Origin: Flavobacteriales bacterium
Lineage (GTDB): Bacteria; Bacteroidota; Bacteroidia; Flavobacteriales_F; PHOS-HE28
DNA length: 43,145 nt
Assembly (NCBI GenBank): GCA_016788285.1
Contig: JAEUSW010000078.1
Coordinates: forward strand, 1 to 43,145
Reading direction: 5' to 3'
Shown here in pieces: positions 9,687-18,400 of this stretch (position 1 is its first letter; each line of letters starts with the position of its first letter). The position numbers and the translations under genes were made by a program. The notes below the pieces were generated by a model, which was not told the DNA's origin, ran no database searches, and saw only the letters and a list, made by a program, of their open reading frames with translations.

Positions 9687-10691
9687 TCAGAACTTGGCGC
9701 AGGGCACCACGCGGCGCTTGGCGATGGACTTCTTCCTCCGCCGGTCGGCGAGCTCGTACCCGAGGGTGATCTCATGCGCCCCGCCGGTGCGGCCGGCGAG
9801 GCGGGACAGCGTGAGGTCGTAGCTGTAGCCCACCCTCAGGTCCTTCACCATGAATCCCAGGAGGACGGCCAGCGCATCGGTATTGCCGTAGCCCGGCGCA
9901 TACGCCTTGAACACCGGGATGCCCCGATACCAAAGCCCTGCGAAGAAGGGCTCCCGTTCGAAGTAGGCACCGATGTCCAGCTGGTCGTAGCGGCCCTGCG
10001 CGCGATAGTTGAACGCCAGCACCACATGCTCCGCGTGCTGCTTGATCACGCGGCCCAGGATGGGGATGCGATACCCCCCGTGCAGGCTGAACTTGCGCGG
10101 CACGGTGCTTTCGTTGAGCAGCAGCGACTGGTTCGGCTCATTGAGGTGGTGCATCGAGGCGCCGAGCCACAGCTTGGGGGTGAAGAACAGGATCCCCGCG
10201 CCGATGTCGCCGTAGCGGATGCTCCGGCCATCGGCGTACTCCTGCGTGGGCACCGCCCCGCCCCGGGCCAGCTGGTCGCCGAAGGTGAGCTTGCTGAGGT
10301 CCACCGCATGGTTCACGAAGCCGAACTGCATCGCGGGCCGGATGAACACCTTGCGCTTGAGCTCGATCTCGTACGCGTACTGCGCGGCGACACTGGTGTA
10401 GCGCAACGCGCCGGTCCCGGCCCGGTCATGCGTCATCAGCAGGCCCACGCCGCTGTTGAGGTTCTGCATGTAGTGATCCCACGCGGCGTTATAGCTCACG
10501 AAGGCCCCCGGGATGCTCGGCCACTGATCGCGCCAGGCCAGCCCGAAGCGGCTCTGCAGGCCGGTGCCCGCGAAGGCCGGGCTCACGTACGTGGGCATGG
10601 CGTAGAACTGGGTGAACTGCGGGTCCTGCGCATGCGCGCAGGCCGCGGAACCCACCAGCAGGGCCAGCAGCTTGGTCCGTTTACCGCTCAT
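9687..10691 (-). CDS. PorP/SprF family type IX secretion outer-membrane protein
   Basis: Outer-membrane beta-barrel of the PorP/SprF family, 334 residues, with signal peptide (MSGKRTKLLALLVGSAACAHAQ) and the family opening DPQFTQFYAMPTYVSPAFAGT. Later signatures include SVAAQYAYEIELKRKVFIRPAMQFGF and LAVLLGFMVKDLRVGYSYDLTLS. Some members anchor T9SS machinery (PorP); others (SprF of Flavobacterium johnsoniae) are needed to secrete one large adhesin with a type B sorting domain. Here it is the last gene of an operon with such an adhesin, so the SprF role is more likely. Its ATG lies inside the end of the upstream gene (11-base overlap). Confidence 0.92.
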   Translation of the reverse strand: MSGKRTKLLALLVGSAACAHAQDPQFTQFYAMPTYVSPAFAGTGLQSRFGLAWRDQWPSIPGAFVSYNAAWDHYMQNLNSGVGLLMTHDRAGTGALRYTSVAAQYAYEIELKRKVFIRPAMQFGFVNHAVDLSKLTFGDQLARGGAVPTQEYADGRSIRYGDIGAGILFFTPKLWLGASMHHLNEPNQSLLLNESTVPRKFSLHGGYRIPILGRVIKQHAEHVVLAFNYRAQGRYDQLDIGAYFEREPFFAGLWYRGIPVFKAYAPGYGNTDALAVLLGFMVKDLRVGYSYDLTLSRLAGRTGGAHEITLGYELADRRRKKSIAKRRVVPCAKF

Positions 10692-12294
10692 TCCGGGTCA
10701 TGCCTTCCACCTGCTCCAGGGGCAGCAGCTGGGTCTCCTTGCTGATCTCGCGGCCGTGGTCCGGCGCGGTGGCCGTCAGCACCTCCTCCACCGCGGCATG
10801 GCCCTCGGCCTCGGTGCGCAGGTGGTAGCGCGCGCCCGGCTTCAGCACCATCAGGTAGCGGCCCGTGGCGGCGTTGGTGTTGTAGACCCCCACGATCTCC
10901 TCGCGCCCCTCGTCCTCCACGACGATCCGCGCGCGCAACGGCTCGTCGCGCGGGTCGGCCACGATGCCGCGTACGACGAAGAACTCCAGCTGGCTCGAGG
11001 GGAAGACCACCTGGTAGATGTCCTGCGCACCCAGGCCGCCGGGGCGTTCGGAGGAGAAATAGCCCGTGGTGCCGTCCTCGCTCAGGCAGAAGTAGATGTC
11101 GTCGTTCACGGTGTTCAGCGGATAGCCCATGTTCTCCGGATCGCCCCAGCTGCACTGGTCGTGATCGAGCATCACGCTCTTGAAGATGTCGTAGCCGCCC
11201 ATGGTGCCATGGCCGTTCGAGCTGAAGAAGAGGGTGGTACCGTCGCTGTGCAGGAAAGGCGCATCCTCGTCGAACGGTGTGTTGATCGTGGGCCCGAGGT
11301 TCAAGGGCAGGCTCCACTCCCCGTTGGGCAGGCGCCGGATCCGGTACAGGTCACGCCCACCGAAGCCTCCGGGCCGGTCGCTCGTGAAGTAGATCTCCTC
11401 CCCGTCGGGGCTCAGCGTGGCGCTGGGCTCGTGGTGCTCGCTGTTGATCCGCTCGGTCATCAGCTCCGGCATGTTCCACAGGGCCACCGATCGCTTGCTC
11501 TCGAACAGGTCGCCGCTCACCAGGCCCTGCCCCGTCCGGTAGATGATCATGCTGGTGCCGTCGGCGGAAAGGCCCACCGTGGCATCCTGCAGGGCGGTGT
11601 TCAGCGGCACGCCCGCGTTCACCGCGTTCGACCATACCTCGTCCACGCGCCGCGCCATATAGATGTCCTCGAACCACTGGCCGTTCGGGTCCTTCAGGCC
11701 TCCGGTGGTGCCTTCGCGGCGCGAGGTGAAGTACATCGTGTTGCCATCGGCCGTCACCAGCGGGCAGTAGTCGTGCGCCGGTGAATTGATCAGCGCGCCG
11801 AGGTTCCGGACGGTCAGGTCCACCGGTGTGCGCACCAGCGCCTTCGCGTTGCGGCAGATGGCCATCGCACGGTCCACCTCCGCATCGGCCACCAGCCGGT
11901 GTTTCGTGGCCTTGTAGCGGCTCAGGAGATCGATGGCCTCATCGAAGCGCTCCTGGCGGTGACGGGCCAGGCCCAGATGGTACAGCGACTCCGAATGACC
12001 GTTCCGCAGCGCGCGCTCGAACAAGGGCGCGGCCTTGTGCCGAAGTCCGGGGATCTGCGCGTAGCAGAGCCCGAGCTCGTGGGCCACTTCCGCGAAGGTG
12101 GTGTCCACGCTCTCCAGGCGCCGGTAGATCTTGGCCGCCTCCACATGGTCCTCCACCGCCAGCAGCATCTTGGCCTCGTCCAGCATGCGGTTGTGCACGC
12201 GGGTGTAATTGGCCTGGCCCCAGCCGGCGGTGGGTGCGATCAGGGTGAACAGGAACGGGAACAGGTAGCGGTGGCTCATGCGGTTCAGGTTCAT
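10681..12294 (-). CDS. TPR-PD40 repeat protein with regulatory-like domain (PorE-like, no OmpA domain)
   Basis: Secreted protein of 537 residues. After a signal peptide (to about AGWGQA, residue 27) come TPR-like helices (30-150), then PD40/WD40-like beta-propeller repeats with the recurring pattern DG..(I/M)YFTS.R.GG.GG.D(I/L)Y (170-420), and a carboxypeptidase-regulatory-like domain (425-500). Porphyromonas gingivalis PorE has this order but ends in a peptidoglycan-binding OmpA domain, which is absent here; the protein stops soon after the regulatory domain. The start ATG overlaps the stop of the PKD adhesin (ATGA), and its end overlaps porP. Likely an envelope partner for export or anchoring of the adhesin. 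Confidence 0.85.
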   Translation of the reverse strand: MNLNRMSHRYLFPFLFTLIAPTAGWGQANYTRVHNRMLDEAKMLLAVEDHVEAAKIYRRLESVDTTFAEVAHELGLCYAQIPGLRHKAAPLFERALRNGHSESLYHLGLARHRQERFDEAIDLLSRYKATKHRLVADAEVDRAMAICRNAKALVRTPVDLTVRNLGALINSPAHDYCPLVTADGNTMYFTSRREGTTGGLKDPNGQWFEDIYMARRVDEVWSNAVNAGVPLNTALQDATVGLSADGTSMIIYRTGQGLVSGDLFESKRSVALWNMPELMTERINSEHHEPSATLSPDGEEIYFTSDRPGGFGGRDLYRIRRLPNGEWSLPLNLGPTINTPFDEDAPFLHSDGTTLFFSSNGHGTMGGYDIFKSVMLDHDQCSWGDPENMGYPLNTVNDDIYFCLSEDGTTGYFSSERPGGLGAQDIYQVVFPSSQLEFFVVRGIVADPRDEPLRARIVVEDEGREEIVGVYNTNAATGRYLMVLKPGARYHLRTEAEGHAAVEEVLTATAPDHGREISKETQLLPLEQVEGMTRNER

Positions 12295-15200
12295 CGGATC
12301 AAGGTCACATCTCCCTTCAGGGTCTCCTCCCGGCCGTCGCTGAAGCGGGCCCGGGCCTTCCAGGCGTACACGTCCTGCTTCGCGGGCTGGCCGCGGTAGA
12401 AGCCGTCCCAGCCCTGCTTCACGTCGAACGTCTCGAAGACCAGCTCCCCCCATCGGTTGAAGACCTGGAGGTGGTAGTCCTCCACGCCCTCCTGCACCGG
12501 GAAGAAGAAGTCGTTGCTCATCGAATTCGGGTCGTACAGCCCGTCGGTGGGGCCGTCGCTGTTCGGGGTGAACGCGTTGGGGAAGGCGATGGCGCCGGAT
12601 GCGATGCCGGTCACCGCATCGGCCACCACGAAGGTGTCCGGGCAGTTCCAGGCGTTGTTGGCGATCAGGCTCACCGTGTAGCTGCCCGGGGCCGTGTACG
12701 TGTGCACGGGGTTCAGCAGTGTGCTCGTGGTGCCGTCCCCGAAGTCCCATGCATAGCTGTCCGCATTGCCGCTCAGGTTGTAGCAGTACACCGGCTGACC
12801 GGGCACCACCACCTCCTCGGGCTGCAGCACGAAGTAGGCTGTGGCGCTCGGGTGCACCACGATGGAGTCGATGTGCACCGCGGTGTTCACCGTGCCGCCC
12901 GGCCCGTACGCCGTCAGCATCACGGTATAGGTGCCCGGCACGGTGTAGGTGTACACCGGGTCGTCCGCCGTGCTCGAACCACCGTCACCGAAGTTCCACA
13001 GGTAGCCCTCCCCGAGGAGCGAGGTGTTCGTGAACTGGACCGTGAGCGGCGCACAACCCTCCCCTGAACCGATGAAGGCGGCCGTCGGATAAGGCGGTTC
13101 GATGGTCACCACCTGCGTCGCCGTATCGCTGCACACGTTGTCCGTCACCACCAGCATGATGGTGAACTGGCCCCAGGTGCCATAGGTGTACGATCCGGGC
13201 TGCACACCGGTGAGCGAGCCGCCATCGCCCATGCTCCATTCGTGGGTCCAGGGACCCGGTCCGGTGTTGTTGATCAGGCTCACCGTGGAGGCCGGGAACT
13301 GCTGGGTGAAGGGTGTGGCCTGGAACTGGGCGGTGGGCGACGGATGCACCACCACGTTCATCTGCTCAGTGTCCGTGCACCCCCAGGCCGAGGTGGCCGT
13401 CAAGGTCACCGTCCAGGTCTGGTTCGCGGGTGTGCCGTTCACGTACGTATGCGTGGGGGCATGGCCCACGAGCGTGACGCCGTCGCCCATGTCCCACACG
13501 TAGCTCGATGCCCCGGTGCTCGTGCTCACCGGCGCATAGGCCAGCGGCGAGCACCCTTCGGCGGGGGCTGTGAACGCGGCCGTGACCGCCGGGTACACCT
13601 GGATCACCGCCTGCGCCGTGTCCACGCAACCATGCATGCTCGTGCCCACCTGGGTGATCGTGAAGGACACCGGCACACTGTCGGCATGGGCATAGGTGTG
13701 CGCCGCGTTGCCCGGTGCTCCGCTCTGCTGGGTGCCGTCACCCCAGGTCCAGGTGATCGTCGCCGCCCCGATCGACAGGTCCTGCGCGCTCAGTGGGAAC
13801 GGTTGACAACCGGCCAGCGCGCTCGGCACGAACTGCGCGATCGGCGCCGGATGCACCAGCACGTCCACCTGGGCCGTATCGCTGCATCCGTAGAAGGAGG
13901 TGGCCACGAGCGTGGGGGTGAACACCACATCGGCGAGGCCTTGGTTGAGGTAGGTGTGCGCCGGGCTCGGTTGCGAGCTGGCCCCCCCGTCCCCGAAGGT
14001 CCAGAAGTGGCTCGTGGCGCCGATGGAGAGGTTCGCGAGGTCCGGGTCGAAGGGCGCACAGCCCACCGTGTCGGCCGTGAACTGGGCGATCACCGCCGGG
14101 TACACCTGCACCTGGCCTGTGGCCGTGGCGCTGCAACCGTGCACGTTCGCGGCCGTCAGCCCGATGGTGAACGTCTGCGGCGTGGTCAGGAAGTTGGACC
14201 AGGTGTGACCGTGCACCGCGGCCGAGGTGTCCGAGGTTCCGCCGTCGCCGTACGTCCAGGTGAACGCGACCGCCCCCTGGCTCGTGTTCGTGAGCTGCGC
14301 GGTGAGCGGGTGGCAACCCTGCAGCAGATCGGTGGCGAAGGCCGCCGTGGGCATGGGGAAGACGGTCACCTGGTCATAGGTGGTGTCCACGCAGCCGAAG
14401 GCGTTCGCCCCGATCATCGTCACCGGGTAGGTGACCGCGGCTCCCGTGGTGTTCAGGTAGGTGTGCGTGGGCGAGGGACCCGTCCCCGTGGCGCCGTCAC
14501 CGAAATCCCACTGATGGCTCACCGCACCGACGATCGTGGGGAAGGTGACCGTGAGCGGTGAACAGCCGCTGTCCGGCTGGGTGGCGAAGGTGAACTGCGG
14601 CATCGGGTACACCAGCAGCGTCGTCGTCGCCGTGTCCACGCAGCCCGCGGCCGAGGTGGCGATGAGCTGCACGGTGTTCGTCTGCAGGAACAGGGTGTTG
14701 TTCACGTACTGATGCGCCGGGGACACGGCGGTGCTCGTGCCGCCGTCACCGAAGGACCACGCGTAGGAACCGGCCCCCGTGCTGGTGTTGGTGAACTGCA
14801 CATCGAGCGGAGCGCAGCCGGGAAGGGCGTTGTGGGTGAACCCGGCCACCACGGGCGGGGCCACGGTGATCAACGCGGTGGCCGTGTCCGAGCAGCCGAA
14901 CAACGTGCTCGCGATCAGCATCACGGTGTCCACCACATCGGTGGGGCCCGCGTTCAGGAAGGTGTGCGACGGCGCGGTGGCCGTGCTGGTGGCGCCATCG
15001 CCGAAGTCCCAGGCGTAGCTCACCGCCCCGGAGCTGGTGTTGGTGAACTGCACGTCCAGTGGCGAACAACCGATGCTCGGCACCGGCAGGAAGGCCGCCG
15101 TGGGCAGGGCTTCCACCAGCACGTTCTGCACCCCGGTGCCGCCACAATAGGGCGTGGTCACGGTCAGGGTCACGGTGTAGCCCCCGTTGCCGGCATAGAG

Positions 15201-16823
15201 ATGCGTGGGATCCTCCAGCGCGGAGGTGCCGCCATCGCCGAAGTCCCAGGCCCATTGCACCACCGGGTTGCCCGGCTCGGTCACCGTCTGGTCCGAGAAC
15301 TGGGCGGCCACGCCCTCGCACACGTTCTGCGCGCCGATCTGCACCACTGGTGGAGCATACACGTGGATGTCGTGCGTGTGCGTGTCCTGACAGCCGTCGG
15401 CGTTGGTCACCGTCAGCGTCACCGTGTAGGTGCCCGGTGTGCCATAGAAGTGCGGTGCCGGCTCGAAGGCCGTGACGACCGTACCGTCCCCCAGGTCCCA
15501 TACGTGGCTCACCGCGTTCACCGAGGTGTTGGTGAAGGCCACCGTGAGGGAGTCGCAGGCCGCGTCCTGGTCCACGGTGAAGTCCGCCGTGGGGCTGGGC
15601 AGGACCACGACGGTCACCGATGCGGTATCGGCGCAGCCCGCCGTGGCGCCCTGGATGCTGGCGGCGTAGGAGACCACGAAGGTGCCCGGAGTGCCGTAGG
15701 TGTGCGTCTGGTCCCCGGCACCGGTCCATTGGAACCCGGCACCCGTGCCGAAGTCCCATTCGAAGAAATTGGCCCCGCCCCCGGTGGTCTCATCGAAGGC
15801 GATGGTGCCTCCGGCGCACACCGTGTCCGGCGTGGCGTTGAGCGCGACGTTGGGCGGCGGTACGATGGTGATCTGCACATAGGCCGTGTCGATGCCGCAG
15901 TAGTTGCTGTCCAGCAGCATCACCTCGTAGGTGCCGATGCCGGGGTATTCGATGGTGCGCGGGAAAGTGGGCGGCCAGGGCGCCCAGTCGATGATCGAGT
16001 CCTGACCCTGGCCCCAGTAGTCGCCGAAGTTCCAGTACTCGAAGCGCTGGTAGATGTTGCCCTGCTGCAGGCAGTTGCGGTCGGTCACGTTGAGGAAGGT
16101 CACCGTGCGGTCCGGCCAGCACAACAGCGTGGCGCTGGGGGCGATCTGCGCACTGTCGATGTCCCACACCCGGATCGGATTGAAGGTGGCCACGCTCGGT
16201 CCGCCCTGCAGCGTATTGCATGCGTTCTCCGCATAAAGTCGCACCGTGGTCTCACAGCTCACCGTGCCGGGCATGTAGGTGTGCGTCACCGTCTGCCCCA
16301 GGTTCGTGTGGTCGAAGACGAGCTGGGTGCTCGCATCGCCGAAATCCCAGGTGAACACCGTGTTGGGCGATACGTTGGTGCTGGAGTTGATGAAGTCCAC
16401 CGCCTGGGGGGCACAGACCTGGGTGAGGCCGCCCACGGGGATCTGGATGGAGGCGCTCGTGCTCTCCTCCATGATCACGGTGCCGGTGACCACGCATCCG
16501 CTCACCAGTTCGGTGAAGGTCACCGTGTACTCGGCCACGGCCGCCGCATAGACGTGGGTCACCGTGCCCGGGGCGATCAACGAACCGCCGACATGCAGCG
16601 GGCTGCCATCGCCCCAGTTGATGGTGAACCCGCCGACGATGTTCTGCGGGGAGGCGATCACCAGCGTGAACGGACCACCGGAACAGCTGTACCACTCGGC
16701 GGTATCGCTCGGGTTGCCCCAATAGTCGTAGAGCTGCGGGCATTGCGCCTGCCCCCGGCCCGCCAGGGACAAGGCCGCCAGCAGGCCGGCCACGCGCACG
16801 AAGCTCATCGGGGTCCGCATCAT
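12291..16823 (-). CDS. Giant PKD-repeat surface protein with type B T9SS sorting domain
   Basis: Predicted exported adhesin of 1510 residues. A signal peptide (MMRTPMSFVRVAGLLAALSLAGRGQA) is followed by about 16 PKD-like beta-sandwich repeats, counted by the W(D/S/T)FGDG..(S/T) core and the TYTVTLTV strand. The C-terminal about 100 residues are the gliding-motility-type (type B) sorting domain: FPNAFTPNSDG, YHLQVFNRWGELVFET, GWDGFYRGQPAKQDVYAWK, GDVTLIR. Start chosen at 16823, where the signal peptide begins; an upstream in-frame ATG at 16892 adds an Arg/Gly-rich stretch. A -7-like TATCCTTCG (complement of 16852-16860) supports this. It heads an operon with the PorE-like and PorP/SprF-like genes. 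The DNA is repetitive because of the repeats. Confidence 0.92.
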   Translation of the reverse strand: MMRTPMSFVRVAGLLAALSLAGRGQAQCPQLYDYWGNPSDTAEWYSCSGGPFTLVIASPQNIVGGFTINWGDGSPLHVGGSLIAPGTVTHVYAAAVAEYTVTFTELVSGCVVTGTVIMEESTSASIQIPVGGLTQVCAPQAVDFINSSTNVSPNTVFTWDFGDASTQLVFDHTNLGQTVTHTYMPGTVSCETTVRLYAENACNTLQGGPSVATFNPIRVWDIDSAQIAPSATLLCWPDRTVTFLNVTDRNCLQQGNIYQRFEYWNFGDYWGQGQDSIIDWAPWPPTFPRTIEYPGIGTYEVMLLDSNYCGIDTAYVQITIVPPPNVALNATPDTVCAGGTIAFDETTGGGANFFEWDFGTGAGFQWTGAGDQTHTYGTPGTFVVSYAASIQGATAGCADTASVTVVVLPSPTADFTVDQDAACDSLTVAFTNTSVNAVSHVWDLGDGTVVTAFEPAPHFYGTPGTYTVTLTVTNADGCQDTHTHDIHVYAPPVVQIGAQNVCEGVAAQFSDQTVTEPGNPVVQWAWDFGDGGTSALEDPTHLYAGNGGYTVTLTVTTPYCGGTGVQNVLVEALPTAAFLPVPSIGCSPLDVQFTNTSSGAVSYAWDFGDGATSTATAPSHTFLNAGPTDVVDTVMLIASTLFGCSDTATALITVAPPVVAGFTHNALPGCAPLDVQFTNTSTGAGSYAWSFGDGGTSTAVSPAHQYVNNTLFLQTNTVQLIATSAAGCVDTATTTLLVYPMPQFTFATQPDSGCSPLTVTFPTIVGAVSHQWDFGDGATGTGPSPTHTYLNTTGAAVTYPVTMIGANAFGCVDTTYDQVTVFPMPTAAFATDLLQGCHPLTAQLTNTSQGAVAFTWTYGDGGTSDTSAAVHGHTWSNFLTTPQTFTIGLTAANVHGCSATATGQVQVYPAVIAQFTADTVGCAPFDPDLANLSIGATSHFWTFGDGGASSQPSPAHTYLNQGLADVVFTPTLVATSFYGCSDTAQVDVLVHPAPIAQFVPSALAGCQPFPLSAQDLSIGAATITWTWGDGTQQSGAPGNAAHTYAHADSVPVSFTITQVGTSMHGCVDTAQAVIQVYPAVTAAFTAPAEGCSPLAYAPVSTSTGASSYVWDMGDGVTLVGHAPTHTYVNGTPANQTWTVTLTATSAWGCTDTEQMNVVVHPSPTAQFQATPFTQQFPASTVSLINNTGPGPWTHEWSMGDGGSLTGVQPGSYTYGTWGQFTIMLVVTDNVCSDTATQVVTIEPPYPTAAFIGSGEGCAPLTVQFTNTSLLGEGYLWNFGDGGSSTADDPVYTYTVPGTYTVMLTAYGPGGTVNTAVHIDSIVVHPSATAYFVLQPEEVVVPGQPVYCYNLSGNADSYAWDFGDGTTSTLLNPVHTYTAPGSYTVSLIANNAWNCPDTFVVADAVTGIASGAIAFPNAFTPNSDGPTDGLYDPNSMSNDFFFPVQEGVEDYHLQVFNRWGELVFETFDVKQGWDGFYRGQPAKQDVYAWKARARFSDGREETLKGDVTLIR

Positions 16824-16918
16824 TCCGCCCCTTCCTACGGCATCCCCGGCGCGAAGGATACCGGCGAACCCTGGCCTTCGACCGGCGTACAACGGCCATC
16901 GACCACCTTCCTTCCCCC

Positions 16919-18400
16919 ATGGAACGATTCGACCTCTGCGTCATCGGTGGCGGCCCCGCCGGATACGCGGCCGCCATGCGCGCCATCGACCTGGGCCTGC
17001 GCACCCTGCTGGTGGAAAAGGACCGCATCGGCGGCACCGGCATCTACAACGGCGCGCTGATGTCCAAGACGCTGTGGGAGATCGCCCAGCGCGTGGCCAG
17101 CACCAACGCCATGGTGCGCACACGCGGCATCCCGCCCTTCCAGCCGTCGTGGTCGGGCATCACCCGCGCGGTGAACGAGGCGGTGTTCGAACGCAAGTAC
17201 CTCTACGCATGCCACATGCAACTGCTGGAAGGCCAGGGCCGCCTGTTCCAGCATGCCCGTGGGAACGCGTCCTTCATCGGGCCGCACCACGTGGCCATCG
17301 ACCTGGCCGGCCAGCGTCGGGTGGTGGAGGCGGACCACGTGGTGATCGCCACCGGTTCGAAGCCCCGGTCACTGCCGGGCCTGGCGGCCGATGAGCGCCG
17401 CATCCTCACCAGCGACGGCATCTTCCAGCTCGATGAGCTGCCGGAGAGCATCGTCATCGTCGGCGCAGGCGTCATCGGCTGCGAGTTCGCCACCATCCTC
17501 AGTCACCTGGGCCGGACCCGCGTGCACCTCATCGACCGCGCCGAGCGCATCCTGCCCTTCGAGGACGCCGACATCAGCGAACTGGTGGCCGGCAACCTGG
17601 AGCGCAACGGTGTGGTGATCCACCGTTCCGCCAAGCTCGAACGCCTGGAGGCCATGCCCCATGGGGTGGAGTACGACCTCAGCTATGCGAACGGCGGCAC
17701 CGAGCGCGTCACCGTGGAGAAGGCCCTGTTGTCCGTGGGACGCACGCCGAACCTTCACGGCCTTGGCCTCGAACAGGCCGGGCTCACCGTGGACCCACGC
17801 ACCGGAGCCCTCGCCGTGGACGGCATCCGCACCGCACAGGACCACATCCTGGTGGTGGGCGATGCGACGGGGAGCAACATGCTCGTGAACCTCGGCGAGC
17901 TGGAGGGCCGTCATGCCGCCGAGCTCATCGCCGGCCGCGGTCCCGCGCCCATCAGCTATGGACAGGTCAGCACCATCATGTTCCTCGATCCGGAAGTGGC
18001 CGGGGTGGGGCTGAACGAACAGGAGTGCCGCCGTCAGGGCATCGCCCACCGCGTCGCCCGGATCGACTACAGCTGTCTGGCCCGGGCCATCGCCATGCGG
18101 CGCACCCAGGGCTTTTTCAAGCTCATCGTCACCGACGATGATCAGATGCACATCCTGGGCATGCGCGCCGTGGGCGAGCACGCTTCGAGCGCCATCGAGG
18201 CGGTGGCCCTGCTGATGCACATGGGCCAGGGCATCCAGCACCTGGCCGAACTGGTGCATCCCCATCCCAGCATCACCGAAGGGGTGCAGGAATGCGCCCG
18301 CATCCTGATGGGCACCAGCATCTTCAAGCCCGAAGTGTTCGGCGACCGCATGCTGAGCCGCACCTGGCGGCCGTCCACCGCGGTGGAGCAGGCGGCCTGA
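16919..18400 (+). CDS. Pyridine nucleotide-disulfide oxidoreductase family flavoprotein lacking redox cysteines
   Basis: FAD/NAD(P)-binding protein of 493 residues with the lipoamide dehydrogenase / soluble transhydrogenase fold: GGGPAGYAAA (FAD, residue 10), VIATGS, IVIVGAGVIGCEFA (NAD), VVGDATG, and the dimerisation domain with HPHPSITE (His449, Glu454). The normal GGTCLNVGCIPSK active site is replaced by GGTGIYNGALMSK, so Gly41 and Ala46 stand where the two cysteines belong. It therefore cannot perform dithiol chemistry. A direct NAD(P)H oxidase or transhydrogenase-like role (compare SthA, which keeps only one of the two cysteines) is possible. It is divergent from the PKD operon and converges with the peroxidase genes without a gap. 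Family sure, reaction unknown. Confidence 0.88.
   Translation: MERFDLCVIGGGPAGYAAAMRAIDLGLRTLLVEKDRIGGTGIYNGALMSKTLWEIAQRVASTNAMVRTRGIPPFQPSWSGITRAVNEAVFERKYLYACHMQLLEGQGRLFQHARGNASFIGPHHVAIDLAGQRRVVEADHVVIATGSKPRSLPGLAADERRILTSDGIFQLDELPESIVIVGAGVIGCEFATILSHLGRTRVHLIDRAERILPFEDADISELVAGNLERNGVVIHRSAKLERLEAMPHGVEYDLSYANGGTERVTVEKALLSVGRTPNLHGLGLEQAGLTVDPRTGALAVDGIRTAQDHILVVGDATGSNMLVNLGELEGRHAAELIAGRGPAPISYGQVSTIMFLDPEVAGVGLNEQECRRQGIAHRVARIDYSCLARAIAMRRTQGFFKLIVTDDDQMHILGMRAVGEHASSAIEAVALLMHMGQGIQHLAELVHPHPSITEGVQECARILMGTSIFKPEVFGDRMLSRTWRPSTAVEQAA

Noticed and set aside
12985..15900. Repetitive DNA that might be mistaken for a CRISPR or satellite array
   Set aside because: The repeats are codon-level PKD modules of about 85-95 residues in one open frame, with no constant short repeat and spacer pattern.
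14712..17060. Long open frame antisense to the PKD adhesin (782 codons)
   Set aside because: His/Arg/Gly/Ala-rich, no domain, mirrors the repeats of the real gene; a shadow typical of GC-rich coding DNA.
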